A stretch of 64,000 nucleotides of DNA. Origin: Oleiagrimonas sp963817755. Its GTDB lineage: Bacteria > Pseudomonadota > Gammaproteobacteria > Xanthomonadales > Rhodanobacteraceae. Location of the stretch: the NCBI GenBank assembly GCA_963817755.1, contig CAWFPB010000003.1:1054001-1118000 (forward strand). The letters are read 5' to 3'. The notes beneath the pieces are model-generated. The model was not told where the DNA came from and made no database searches. It saw only the letters and a list, made by a program, of their open reading frames with translations. Position 1 is the stretch's first letter. Each line of letters opens with the position of its first letter. This document shows, in pieces, positions 56,980-64,000 of this stretch. The position numbers and the translations under genes were made by a program.

Positions 56980-58178
56980 GGGGACTCCAGTGACAGGGCC
57001 AGGCCCTGTCCGACGCCTACGCACAGGCTGACCAGCGCGCGGCGTTGCCGGTGACGGCGCAAGGCGTAAGCTGCCGTCATCGCCAGGCGTGCGCCGCTGG
57101 CGCCGAGCGGATGGCCGAGCGCGATGGCCCCGCCGTTGGGATTGAGGCGCTGCGCGTCGTCGGGCAGGCCCAGCGCGCGCGCGCAGGCCAGCACCTGGGC
57201 CGCAAAGGCCTCGTTGATTTCGATACGGTCGAAGTCGTCCAGCGTGCGGCCTTGCCGCGCCAGTAGCTTTTGGATGGCCGGTACCGGGCCGATGCCCATC
57301 ACACGCGGCGCCACGCCGGCCGAGGCCATGCCGGTGATGCGCGCCAGCGGCTCCAGTCCGTGCCGGTTCAGCGCCGTCTCCGAGGCCAGCAGCAGCACGC
57401 CGGCGCCATCGTTGAGACCGGATGCATTGCCAGCGGTGATGCTGGTATCCGGTCCCAGCAATGGCTTGAGTCCGGCCAGCTTCCCGGCGTCGGTGGACGG
57501 GCGCGGATGCTCGTCCTGCTCCACGCGCACGGTCTCGCGACCGTGCGGCGCATCGACGGCGGTGATCTCTTCGGCCAGCCAGCCCTGCTGCTGCGCATGC
57601 GCAGTGCGTTGCTGGCTGCGCAGCGCATAGGCATCCTGGCTGGCGCGATCGATGCCATGCTCGCGGGCGAGGTTCTCTGCGGTGTGCGTCATCGAGTCCA
57701 CGCCGTAGCTGGCGCGCATGTGCGGATTGACGAAACGCCAGCCCAGCGTCGTGTCTTCCAGTCGCTGGTCGCGACCGAACGCGCCGCCGGCCTTGCCCAT
57801 CACGTACGGTGCGCGGGTCATGCTTTCTACGCCGCCGGCAAGAATCAATTCCGCCTCGCCGCAGGCAATGGCGCGTGCCGCCTGCCCCACCGCCTCCAGC
57901 CCGGAGGCGCACAGCCGATTCACGGTGACACCGGGCACGCTCCCGGGCAGGCCGCTGAGCAGTGCTGCCATGCGCGCGATGTTGCGGTTGTCCTCGCCGG
58001 CCTGGTTCGCACAGCCCAGGATCACTTCGTCCAGCGCGGCCCAATCAAGCCGCGCGTGGCGCGCCATCAACGCGCGGATCGGCAACGCTGCCAGGTCGTC
58101 GGCACGCACGCCCGCCAGCGCGCCACCGTGGCGTCCGAAGGGGGTGCGCGTGGCATCGACCAGGTAGGCCCTAGTCAT
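56976..58178 (-). CDS. pcaF: Acetyl-CoA acyltransferase, 3-oxoadipyl-CoA thiolase type
   Basis: A 400-residue thiolase with acyl-accepting Cys90 in TVNRLCASGLEA, INEAFAAQ, GHPLGASGAR and the second Cys in SLCVGVGQG. The motif GCANQAGEDNRNIARMA is characteristic of 3-oxoadipyl-CoA thiolases (PcaF/PaaJ), which cleave 3-oxoadipyl-CoA into succinyl-CoA and acetyl-CoA. It overlaps the IclR gene upstream and the M20 gene downstream, so the three are one transcript. Confidence 0.88.
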   Translation of the reverse strand: MTRAYLVDATRTPFGRHGGALAGVRADDLAALPIRALMARHARLDWAALDEVILGCANQAGEDNRNIARMAALLSGLPGSVPGVTVNRLCASGLEAVGQAARAIACGEAELILAGGVESMTRAPYVMGKAGGAFGRDQRLEDTTLGWRFVNPHMRASYGVDSMTHTAENLAREHGIDRASQDAYALRSQQRTAHAQQQGWLAEEITAVDAPHGRETVRVEQDEHPRPSTDAGKLAGLKPLLGPDTSITAGNASGLNDGAGVLLLASETALNRHGLEPLARITGMASAGVAPRVMGIGPVPAIQKLLARQGRTLDDFDRIEINEAFAAQVLACARALGLPDDAQRLNPNGGAIALGHPLGASGARLAMTAAYALRRHRQRRALVSLCVGVGQGLALSLESP

Positions 58179-58989
58179 AGGCGTTCACCATTGCCATGTG
58201 CGGCAGCCAGTCACCGCGCCGGATGGCCTGTTCGATGACCCCCTGGGTCTCGCGCAAGGCGGGAAGAATGTCTTCGACGGCACGCCTGGGAGCTCCCTCG
58301 CTGAAAGGCATGCCGACATTGAGTGCGGCAATCACGCGGCCGTTGCCGGCATGGATCGGCACCGCGATCGAGCACAGCCCTGGGTCCAGTTCCCCGGTGA
58401 CAAGCGCATAGCCCTGCTCGCGCACGCACTGCAACTCGTTCTTCAGCGCGCCAGCATCACGCACGGTATTCGGGGTGTAGGCGCGGAAACTCTGTTGCTC
58501 GAGCCAGGCGTCGAGCCTGGCCTCGTCCATGTCGGCGAGAATCACGCGGCCCATCGAGGCGGCGAATGCGGGTAGTCGCGCACCCACGCCCAGCGCCACA
58601 CGCATCACCCGACGCACCGGCACGCGCAGCACGTAGACGATGTCTTCCCCATCCAGCACGGCCATCGAACACGACTCGTCGATGCGCTGCGCGAGCTGCT
58701 CCATGCTCTGTTGCGCCAGCTCGGTGAGGTCCAGCGAGGTGATGTAGCTGTAGCCCAGCTCGAGCACCCGCGGGGTGAGGAAGAAACTGCGGCCGCGGCT
58801 GCCGACGTACCCCAGGTGCTGCAGCGTGAGCAACAAACGCCGCGCCACCGCACGCGACAGCCCGGTGCGCTCGGCGACCTGGGTCAGGCTCGGGTCGGGG
58901 TTCTCACGGTCGAATGCACGCAGCACGCTCAATCCGCGCGCCAGTGACTGGACATAGTTCGAACTCTGCTCAAAAGCCGTGGTGGTCAT
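58171..58989 (-). CDS. pcaR: IclR-family regulator, PcaR/PobR-like
   Basis: A 272-residue regulator with N-terminal winged helix (YVQSLARGLSVLRAF, TGLSRAVARRLLLTLQHLGYV) and IclR effector domain (MGRVILADMDEARLDAWLEQ, GYALVTGELDPGLCSIAVPI). The sequence resembles PcaR, which in Pseudomonas responds to 3-oxoadipate and activates pca genes. The stop overlaps the thiolase start. Starts at 58989 or 59007 are possible. Two sequences resembling the PcaR box lie in the divergent promoter. Confidence 0.85.
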   Translation of the reverse strand: MTTTAFEQSSNYVQSLARGLSVLRAFDRENPDPSLTQVAERTGLSRAVARRLLLTLQHLGYVGSRGRSFFLTPRVLELGYSYITSLDLTELAQQSMEQLAQRIDESCSMAVLDGEDIVYVLRVPVRRVMRVALGVGARLPAFAASMGRVILADMDEARLDAWLEQQSFRAYTPNTVRDAGALKNELQCVREQGYALVTGELDPGLCSIAVPIHAGNGRVIAALNVGMPFSEGAPRRAVEDILPALRETQGVIEQAIRRGDWLPHMAMVNAYD

Positions 58990-59038
58990 CAATCTGCCAA
59001 AGTCCATTGACAGCCCGAGCGTAGAAGGTTTTCAATGA

Positions 59039-59072
59039 GTTCGCAATACGAATCTTTGTGCGGTATGCGAAC
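59039..59072. promoter_or_regulatory. Two facing PcaR-box-like operators in the divergent promoter
   Basis: GTTCGCAATACGAAT (59039-59053) and, on the minus strand, GTTCGCATACCGCAC (59058-59072) share the pattern GTTCG-N5-CG. As I recall it, the Pseudomonas PcaR box is GTTCGATAATCGCAC; the second site matches 11 of 15 bases. They lie between the pcaR-like gene and the aminotransferase gene and can control both directions. Confidence 0.6.
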
Positions 59073-59095
59073 AAACGGAAGCGAGGGAGGCACGG

Positions 59096-60415
59096 TTGGA
59101 ACTCGAGCGCAACGCCGTTCTGCATAGCTGGTGCATCCAGGCGGACTGGCAGGCCCCCACCGTCGTCGGCGGTCGTGGTGCACGCCTGTACCTGGACGAC
59201 GGTCGCGAGATCCTCGACATGAGCAGCCTTGCCGAGTGCAGCAACCTCGGCCACCAGCATCCGGCCATCGTCGCGGCGATCCGCGAGCAGGCCGGGCAGC
59301 TTTGCTTCGTCACCGCCGCCTGGGGTGCCCGGCCGCGCGCCGAGCTGGCTAGCCTGCTGCTGGAAAAGTCCGGCTTCGAGGGTGGCCGCGTGTTCTTCAC
59401 CCTGGCCGGCGCCGACGCCAACGAAAACGCAATCAAGTTCGCCCGCCAGGCGAGCGCGAAGCCGCGCGGCCACATCGTCACCCGTGATCGCTCCTATCAC
59501 GGCGCCAGCTACGCGGCGATGGCGCTGTCCGGCGATGCGCGCACGCGCACCCAGGTCGATGCCGAAGCCTTCGGTGTGCTCCATGTACCACCGCCCTACC
59601 CCTACCGCTGCCCGTACGGCAGCGACGATGCGCCGACCTGCGGCGAGCGCGCGGTGCAAGCGGTCGCCTCGGCCATCGACAGCGCCGGCGCCGCAACCGT
59701 GGCCGCCGTGCTGATGGAGCCCAACGCCGGCACCAATGGCATCGTGGCCCCGGACAACTACTGGCCCGGCCTGCGTGCCGTGACCCGCGAACGCGGGGTC
59801 TACCTGATCGCCGACGAGGTGATGAGCGGCTTCGGACGCTGCGGCGAATGGTTCGCCTGGCAGCGCCACGGCGAGGCTGGCCGCCCGGACATGATGACCC
59901 TGGCCAAGGGCCTCACCGGTGCGCACCTGCCACTGGGCGCGGTGGTGCTATCCAGGACTGTCGCCGAAAGACTGGAGCACGAGATGCTCTACACCGGCCT
60001 GACCTACTGCGGCCATCCACTATCCTGCGCCGCCGGCGTCGCGGCCGTGCGCGCCTACGAGGACGAGGACCTGATCGCCCGTTCGCACACACTGGGCCAG
60101 CACCTGTACGCCGAGCTGCAACGGCTCAAGGCCAGCCATCCGGTGATCGGCGACGTGCGTGGCGGCCACGGTCTGTTCGCGGTGATCGAGCTGGTCGCCG
60201 ACCGCACCAGCCGCGAACCGCTGGCGCCCTGGCCGCAGACGCCGCCAGCGCTGAAGTCGCTGCTCACCGATGCCATGGCCGCGGGGGTGTCGTTCGCCAC
60301 CCGCGGCAACCTGATCATCCTGGCGCCGCCGCTGGTGATCGAGGAGGGGGAACTGGCCGACGCGCTGACCCTGCTCGACCGTCTGCTCGCGCGTCACTTC
60401 CCCACCGATGCCTGA
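59096..60415 (+). CDS. Class III aminotransferase
   Basis: A 439-residue PLP aminotransferase of the omega-amino-acid type. Cofactor Asp240 in LIADEVMSGFGRCG and Lys271 in MTLAKGLTGAHLP are present, and YHGASYAAMALSGD lines the phosphate site. The start is TTG at 59096, five bases after GGGAGG; no ATG fits upstream. First gene of a plus-strand operon with an aldehyde dehydrogenase and CoA-transferase subunits. An amine or omega-amino acid substrate giving a semialdehyde is likely, as the next gene oxidises aldehydes. Confidence 0.87.
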   Translation: MELERNAVLHSWCIQADWQAPTVVGGRGARLYLDDGREILDMSSLAECSNLGHQHPAIVAAIREQAGQLCFVTAAWGARPRAELASLLLEKSGFEGGRVFFTLAGADANENAIKFARQASAKPRGHIVTRDRSYHGASYAAMALSGDARTRTQVDAEAFGVLHVPPPYPYRCPYGSDDAPTCGERAVQAVASAIDSAGAATVAAVLMEPNAGTNGIVAPDNYWPGLRAVTRERGVYLIADEVMSGFGRCGEWFAWQRHGEAGRPDMMTLAKGLTGAHLPLGAVVLSRTVAERLEHEMLYTGLTYCGHPLSCAAGVAAVRAYEDEDLIARSHTLGQHLYAELQRLKASHPVIGDVRGGHGLFAVIELVADRTSREPLAPWPQTPPALKSLLTDAMAAGVSFATRGNLIILAPPLVIEEGELADALTLLDRLLARHFPTDA

Positions 60416-60425
60416 GGAATACACG

Positions 60426-62009
60426 ATGAGTTTTCGCCTCACCTACGCCACCATGTACGACCCGCCCGATGTGATGCACACAAACTTCGAGGCGGCGCTG
60501 GCCAGGGTGGAGGCATCGCTGGGTGCCCGCCACGACCTGTTCATCGGTGGCGAGGACCGCATCGCAGCGCGCTACATGGATTTGCACAGCCCGATCGATC
60601 GTTCGCTGCGGCTGGGCGAATTTCCGCTCGCCGATGCCGCCGCGGCCGACGCCGCCATGCAGGCGGCGCAGGCCGCCTGGCCCGGCTGGCGAACGACCCC
60701 GGTCGCCGAACGCGCGCGACTGCTGCGGCGTGTCGCCGACATCATGGAGGAGCGCGTCTACGATATCAGCGCGGCCATGGTGCTGGAGGTGGGCAAGAAC
60801 CGCATGGAGGCGCTGGGCGAGGCGCAGGAGACGGTGGACTTCTTCCGCCACTACGCCGACGACATTGAACGCCATGCCGGATACGACCACGCACTGCCGG
60901 ACGACCCGATCGAGGGCGTGGTTTCGCACAACGCCAGCGTGATGCGCCCGTATGGCACCTGGGTGGTGATCTCGCCATTCAACTTCCCGCTGGCACTGGC
61001 CGGCGGTCCCGCCGCCGCCGCGCTGGCCACCGGCAACACCGTGGTCATCAAGAGTGCCACTGACACGCCCTGGTCGGGCCGCCTTCTGGCCGACTGCATC
61101 CGCGACGCCGGCCTGCCGGCGGGCGTGTTCAACTTCATCTGCGGCAGCGGCAAGGAAGCCGGCGAGGCGCTGGTGAAACATCCGCTCACCGCAGGCATCA
61201 CCTTTACCGGATCGGTCGCGGTGGGCCGAAAGCTGATGCAGCACATGATCTCCGGAGCCTACCCGCGCCCATGCATCGCCGAGATGGGAGGCAAGAATCC
61301 CTGCATCGTCACCGAACACGCGGACCTGGAAGAAGCCGCCGCCGGCATCGTACGCTCGGCCTACGGCCTGGGCGGACAGAAGTGCTCGGCGCTTTCGCGG
61401 CTCTACGTGCACGCGTCGGTCGCCGACGAGCTCATCGGCCGCATGCAGGCTCTGATCGGCGCCATCCGCATCGGCGACCCTCGCCGTCGCGAGCACTGGC
61501 TCGGCCCGGTCATCAACGCCCGCGCCTACGACCACTACCGCGACTACGCCACGCAACTGCGCAGCGTCGGCGCCACCCTGCTGGCCGGTGGCGAGCGCAT
61601 CGGCAGGGACAGCGGCGGCGACGAGGCGCTGGCGGACGGCTACTACGTGCAGCCGCTGCTGGCGGAAGCGCCGCTGTCGCATCCGCTGTGGCAGCAGGAA
61701 ATGTTCCTGCCGGTGCTGATGCTGCACCGCTTCGACGACCGCGAGCAGGCCATGCGCCTGGCCAACGACACCACCATGGGCCTTACCGCCGGCTTCTACG
61801 GCAGTGCGGAAGAAGTGGCCTGGTTCCACGAACATATCGAGGCCGGCGTCACCTACGCCAACCGTTCGCTCGGCGCCACCACCGGCGCCTGGCCCGGCTA
61901 CCAGCCGTTCGGCGGCTGGAAGTGCTCCGGATCCACCGGCAAGGCAATCGCCTCGTTCTACTATCTGTCGCTGTACATGCGCGAGCAATCGCGCACGGTG
62001 GTGGAGTGA
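60426..62009 (+). CDS. Aldehyde dehydrogenase of the glutamate-semialdehyde (P5C) dehydrogenase type
   Basis: A 527-residue NAD(P)-dependent aldehyde dehydrogenase with Asn186 (SPFNFPLA), general base Glu286 (AEMGGKNP) and catalytic Cys320 (GLGGQKCSALSR). The overall pattern, including the N-terminal arm and GGWKCSGSTGKA, is that of L-glutamate gamma-semialdehyde (1-pyrroline-5-carboxylate) dehydrogenases, whose substrates carry a remote amino-carboxyl group. There is no proline dehydrogenase nearby. Ten bases downstream of the aminotransferase, so it should act on the aldehyde made by that enzyme. Confidence 0.87.
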   Translation: MSFRLTYATMYDPPDVMHTNFEAALARVEASLGARHDLFIGGEDRIAARYMDLHSPIDRSLRLGEFPLADAAAADAAMQAAQAAWPGWRTTPVAERARLLRRVADIMEERVYDISAAMVLEVGKNRMEALGEAQETVDFFRHYADDIERHAGYDHALPDDPIEGVVSHNASVMRPYGTWVVISPFNFPLALAGGPAAAALATGNTVVIKSATDTPWSGRLLADCIRDAGLPAGVFNFICGSGKEAGEALVKHPLTAGITFTGSVAVGRKLMQHMISGAYPRPCIAEMGGKNPCIVTEHADLEEAAAGIVRSAYGLGGQKCSALSRLYVHASVADELIGRMQALIGAIRIGDPRRREHWLGPVINARAYDHYRDYATQLRSVGATLLAGGERIGRDSGGDEALADGYYVQPLLAEAPLSHPLWQQEMFLPVLMLHRFDDREQAMRLANDTTMGLTAGFYGSAEEVAWFHEHIEAGVTYANRSLGATTGAWPGYQPFGGWKCSGSTGKAIASFYYLSLYMREQSRTVVE

Positions 62010-62019
62010 GCACGCGCCC

Positions 62020-62871
62020 ATGACCCCGCTGCCGCTCGCCGACGCCATCGACCGCTACGTCCACGACGGCGCCAGCGTCGCCCTGGAAGGCTTCACCCAC
62101 CTGATCCCGTTCGCCGCCGGCCACGAGATCATCCGCCAGCACAAGCGCAACCTGCACCTGATCCGCATGACGCCGGACCTGATCTACGACCAGCTTATCG
62201 GCATGGGCTGCGCACGCCGGCTCACCTTCTCCTGGGGCGGGAATCCGGGCGTGGGCTCGCTGCACCGCCTGCGCGACGGGGTCGAGAACCAGTGGCCGCA
62301 TGCGCTGGAGATCGACGAACACAGCCATGCCGGCATGGCCGCCGCCTTCACCGCCGGCGCGGCGCGGCTGCCGTTCGGCATGCTGCGCGGCTACATCGGC
62401 ACCGACCTGCCTGCGCACAACCGCAACATCCGTCGCGTCACCTGCCCGTTCACCGGCGAGGCGCTGGCGGCGGTACCCGCGCTTAATCCGGACGTGACCA
62501 TCCTGCACGCGCAGCGCGCCGACCGCGCCGGCAACGTCGCCATCGAAGGCATCGTCGGTGCCGCGCGCGAGGCGGCGCTGGCGGCGAAGACGCTGCTGGT
62601 CACCGTGGAGGACATCGTCGACACGCTTCCCCCGGCCATGAATGCCATCGTGCTGCCGCACTGGGTGGTGAGCGCGGTCGTGCTGTGCCGGGGCGGTGCC
62701 TATCCGTCCTACGCACATGGCCACTACGCACGCGACAACGCCTTCTATCGACGCTGGGACACCATCGCCCGCGATCGCGAGCGCTTTCTCGCCTGGATGA
62801 ACGAGCACGTGCTGGGTACCGCCGACCACCATGCCTTCCTCGCCTCGCTGCGCGAGGAGGCTGCGGCATGA
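62020..62871 (+). CDS. CoA-transferase subunit A (3-oxoadipate/glutaconate type)
   Basis: A 283-residue class I CoA-transferase alpha subunit. Features are VALEGFTHLIPFAAGHEIIRQ, LIRMTPDLIYDQLIGMGCARRLTFSWGGNPGVGSLHR and FTGEALAAVPALNPDVTILHAQRAD. It resembles GctA and the CatI/PcaI forms of 3-oxoadipate CoA-transferase. Ten bases after the aldehyde dehydrogenase; its stop overlaps the start of subunit B. Confidence 0.9.
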   Translation: MTPLPLADAIDRYVHDGASVALEGFTHLIPFAAGHEIIRQHKRNLHLIRMTPDLIYDQLIGMGCARRLTFSWGGNPGVGSLHRLRDGVENQWPHALEIDEHSHAGMAAAFTAGAARLPFGMLRGYIGTDLPAHNRNIRRVTCPFTGEALAAVPALNPDVTILHAQRADRAGNVAIEGIVGAAREAALAAKTLLVTVEDIVDTLPPAMNAIVLPHWVVSAVVLCRGGAYPSYAHGHYARDNAFYRRWDTIARDRERFLAWMNEHVLGTADHHAFLASLREEAAA

Positions 62872-63653
62872 CCGACTGCACCCGCGACGAGTGGATGACG
62901 GTGGCGGCGGCACGCCTGCTGAACAACGACAGCGTCTGCTTCGTCGGCATCGGCCTGCCCAGCGCAGCCTGCAACCTGGCTCGCCTCACCCACGCACCGG
63001 ACATCGTGCTGATCTACGAGTCCGGCACCATCGGCACGCGGCCGGACGTGCTGCCGCTTTCGATCGGCGACGGCGAACTGGCCGAAACCGCCACCTGCGT
63101 GGTCCCGCTGCCGGAGATCTTCAGCTTCTACCTGCAGGCCGGCCGCGTGAACGTGGGCTTTCTCGGCGCTGCGCAGATCGACCGCTTCGGCAACCTCAAC
63201 AGCACCGTGATCGGCGACTACGAGACACCTTCCACGCGACTCCCCGGCGCCGGCGGCGCGCCGGAGATCGCGCTGCATGCCCGGCAGGTATTCGTGATGC
63301 TGCGCGCCTCCCGGCGCAGCTTCGTCGAGCGGCTCGATTTCTGCAGCAGCGCCGGATACCTCGACGGTCATGGCGCGCGCGCGCGCATCGGCGCAGCCGG
63401 CGGTGGCCCGCGCGCGGTGATCACCGACTTCGGCATGCTCGCGCCGCACCACGAAAGCGAGGAGCTGCAACTGGTCGCCCTGTTCGAGGGCGTAGGCGTC
63501 GACGAGGCACGCGACGCCATCGGCTGGCCGCTCCAGGTGGCCGACGCCATCGACACCATCGCCCCGCCCAGCACGCACGAGCTGGATACCTTGCGCGCAC
63601 TCAACGCTCGTACCCGCGAGGCGCACGCGCGCCCCGTGCACATCCCACTCTGA
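62868..63653 (+). CDS. CoA-transferase subunit B (3-oxoadipate/glutaconate type)
   Basis: The 261-residue beta subunit carries the catalytic Glu51 in LIYESGTIGT, followed by GFLGAAQIDRFGNLNSTVIGDY and VITDFGMLAPH. With subunit A it should move CoA from succinyl-CoA (or another donor) to a dicarboxylic acid; given the PcaF-type thiolase next door, 3-oxoadipate is the best candidate. ATGA overlap with subunit A. Confidence 0.9.
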   Translation: MTDCTRDEWMTVAAARLLNNDSVCFVGIGLPSAACNLARLTHAPDIVLIYESGTIGTRPDVLPLSIGDGELAETATCVVPLPEIFSFYLQAGRVNVGFLGAAQIDRFGNLNSTVIGDYETPSTRLPGAGGAPEIALHARQVFVMLRASRRSFVERLDFCSSAGYLDGHGARARIGAAGGGPRAVITDFGMLAPHHESEELQLVALFEGVGVDEARDAIGWPLQVADAIDTIAPPSTHELDTLRALNARTREAHARPVHIPL

Positions 63654-63671
63654 CGCAAAGAAGGTTTCGCC

Positions 63672-64000
63672 GTGAACGCCCATATCAAGACCGCTCTACC
63701 CGGACCCAAGGCCCAGGCGATGATCGCCCGCGACGCGCAGGTGATCTCGCCCTCCTACCCGCGCGACTATCCGTTCGTGATGTCGCACGGACGCGGCACC
63801 GAAGTGTGGGACGTGGATGGCAACCGTTTCCTCGATTTCATGGCCGGCATCGCCGTGTGCGCCACCGGCCACGCGCATCCGCAGGTGGTGAAGGCGGTGC
63901 AGGAGGCGGCGGAGAAGTTCCTGCACATCTCCAGCGACTACTGGCACGAACAGATGGTCGGCCTGGGCGAGCGCCTGGCCGAGATCGCCCCGATGGGCGA
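63672..64000 (+). CDS. Class III aminotransferase, second copy (3' end beyond window)
   Basis: The first 109 residues of a PLP aminotransferase of the acetylornithine/4-aminobutyrate group, starting at GTG (63672) with AAGAAGG upstream. MSHGRGTEVWDVDGNRFLDFMAGIAVCATGHAHPQVV is the conserved N-terminal part; the PLP lysine lies beyond the window. It is not a duplicate of the gene at 59096, from which it differs clearly. It follows the CoA-transferase by 18 bp and is probably in the same operon. Confidence 0.88.
   Translation, partial: MNAHIKTALPGPKAQAMIARDAQVISPSYPRDYPFVMSHGRGTEVWDVDGNRFLDFMAGIAVCATGHAHPQVVKAVQEAAEKFLHISSDYWHEQMVGLGERLAEIAPMG

Noticed and set aside
55576..58044. Apparent 822-codon frame joining the M20 peptidase with an upstream extension
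   Set aside because: The upstream half is a shadow of the thiolase gene; the peptidase has its own ATG with GGAG and signal peptide at 56979.
59096..64000. Proline or arginine catabolism as explanation of the P5C-type dehydrogenase and aminotransferases
   Set aside because: There is no proline dehydrogenase, arginase or succinyltransferase gene nearby, and the linked CoA-transferase and PcaF-type thiolase are not used in those pathways; kept only as a weak alternative.

Overview
This is a contiguous, gene-dense, high-GC stretch of a bacterial chromosome. Gene order and families (tig-clpP-clpX; csrA, tRNA array, alaS, recX, recA; rpsF-rpsR-rplI-dnaB-alr-radA), together with GGGAAT-type intergenic hairpin repeats, point to a gammaproteobacterium of the order Xanthomonadales, probably Rhodanobacteraceae/Xanthomonadaceae. 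That placement is inferred from synteny and family memory, not from a search. I see no prophage, insertion sequence or CRISPR array.

Layout. 1-4560: proteolysis/folding block (clpX truncated by the window edge, clpP, trigger factor) and seven minus-strand tRNA genes. 4628-13000: csrA, alaS, recX, recA, a CinA-type amidohydrolase (pncC) and mutS, which carries an in-frame foreign-looking insert of about 50 codons. 13000-18915: katG behind an OxyR-like site, a haem-bearing beta-barrel protein behind an FNR/DNR-like site, and a trans-sulfuration enzyme divergent from an Lrp regulator. 19076-20958: an ArsR/SdpI-like pair in which the membrane gene is frameshifted, and a CcsA-like membrane protein. 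20974-28719: housekeeping (radA, alr, dnaB, rplI, rpsR, rpsF, iscA-like, asnS).

28731-33377: a MalM-like lipoprotein, a small membrane protein, an SDR lacking its catalytic Tyr/Lys, then an aminomuconate-semialdehyde-dehydrogenase-like enzyme, a beta-carbonic anhydrase and a RidA-family aminomuconate-deaminase-like protein, suggesting the lower kynurenine branch. 33468-39433: hutG, gor, dadA-like, and a betaine/choline-type ABC transporter whose binding protein and permease are fused. 39611-47079: unrelated small transcription units (NlpC/P60 lipoprotein, APC permease, MAPEG, CPBP protease, methyltransferase, phosphoesterase, PadR/HAAS pair).

47463-64000: a catabolic and surface region. A BNR-repeat exoprotein and a TonB-dependent receptor lie downstream of a TPR-sulfotransferase, an M20 peptidase, a 3-oxoadipyl-CoA-type thiolase and a PcaR-like IclR regulator. 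Divergently, two class III aminotransferases, a glutamate-semialdehyde-type aldehyde dehydrogenase and a two-subunit CoA-transferase are encoded. The divergent promoter carries two sites resembling the PcaR box. Read together, the enzymes could turn a diamino acid with a beta-amino group (beta-lysine is the simplest fit) into 3-oxoadipate and on to succinyl-CoA and acetyl-CoA. That is my main hypothesis and needs proof.
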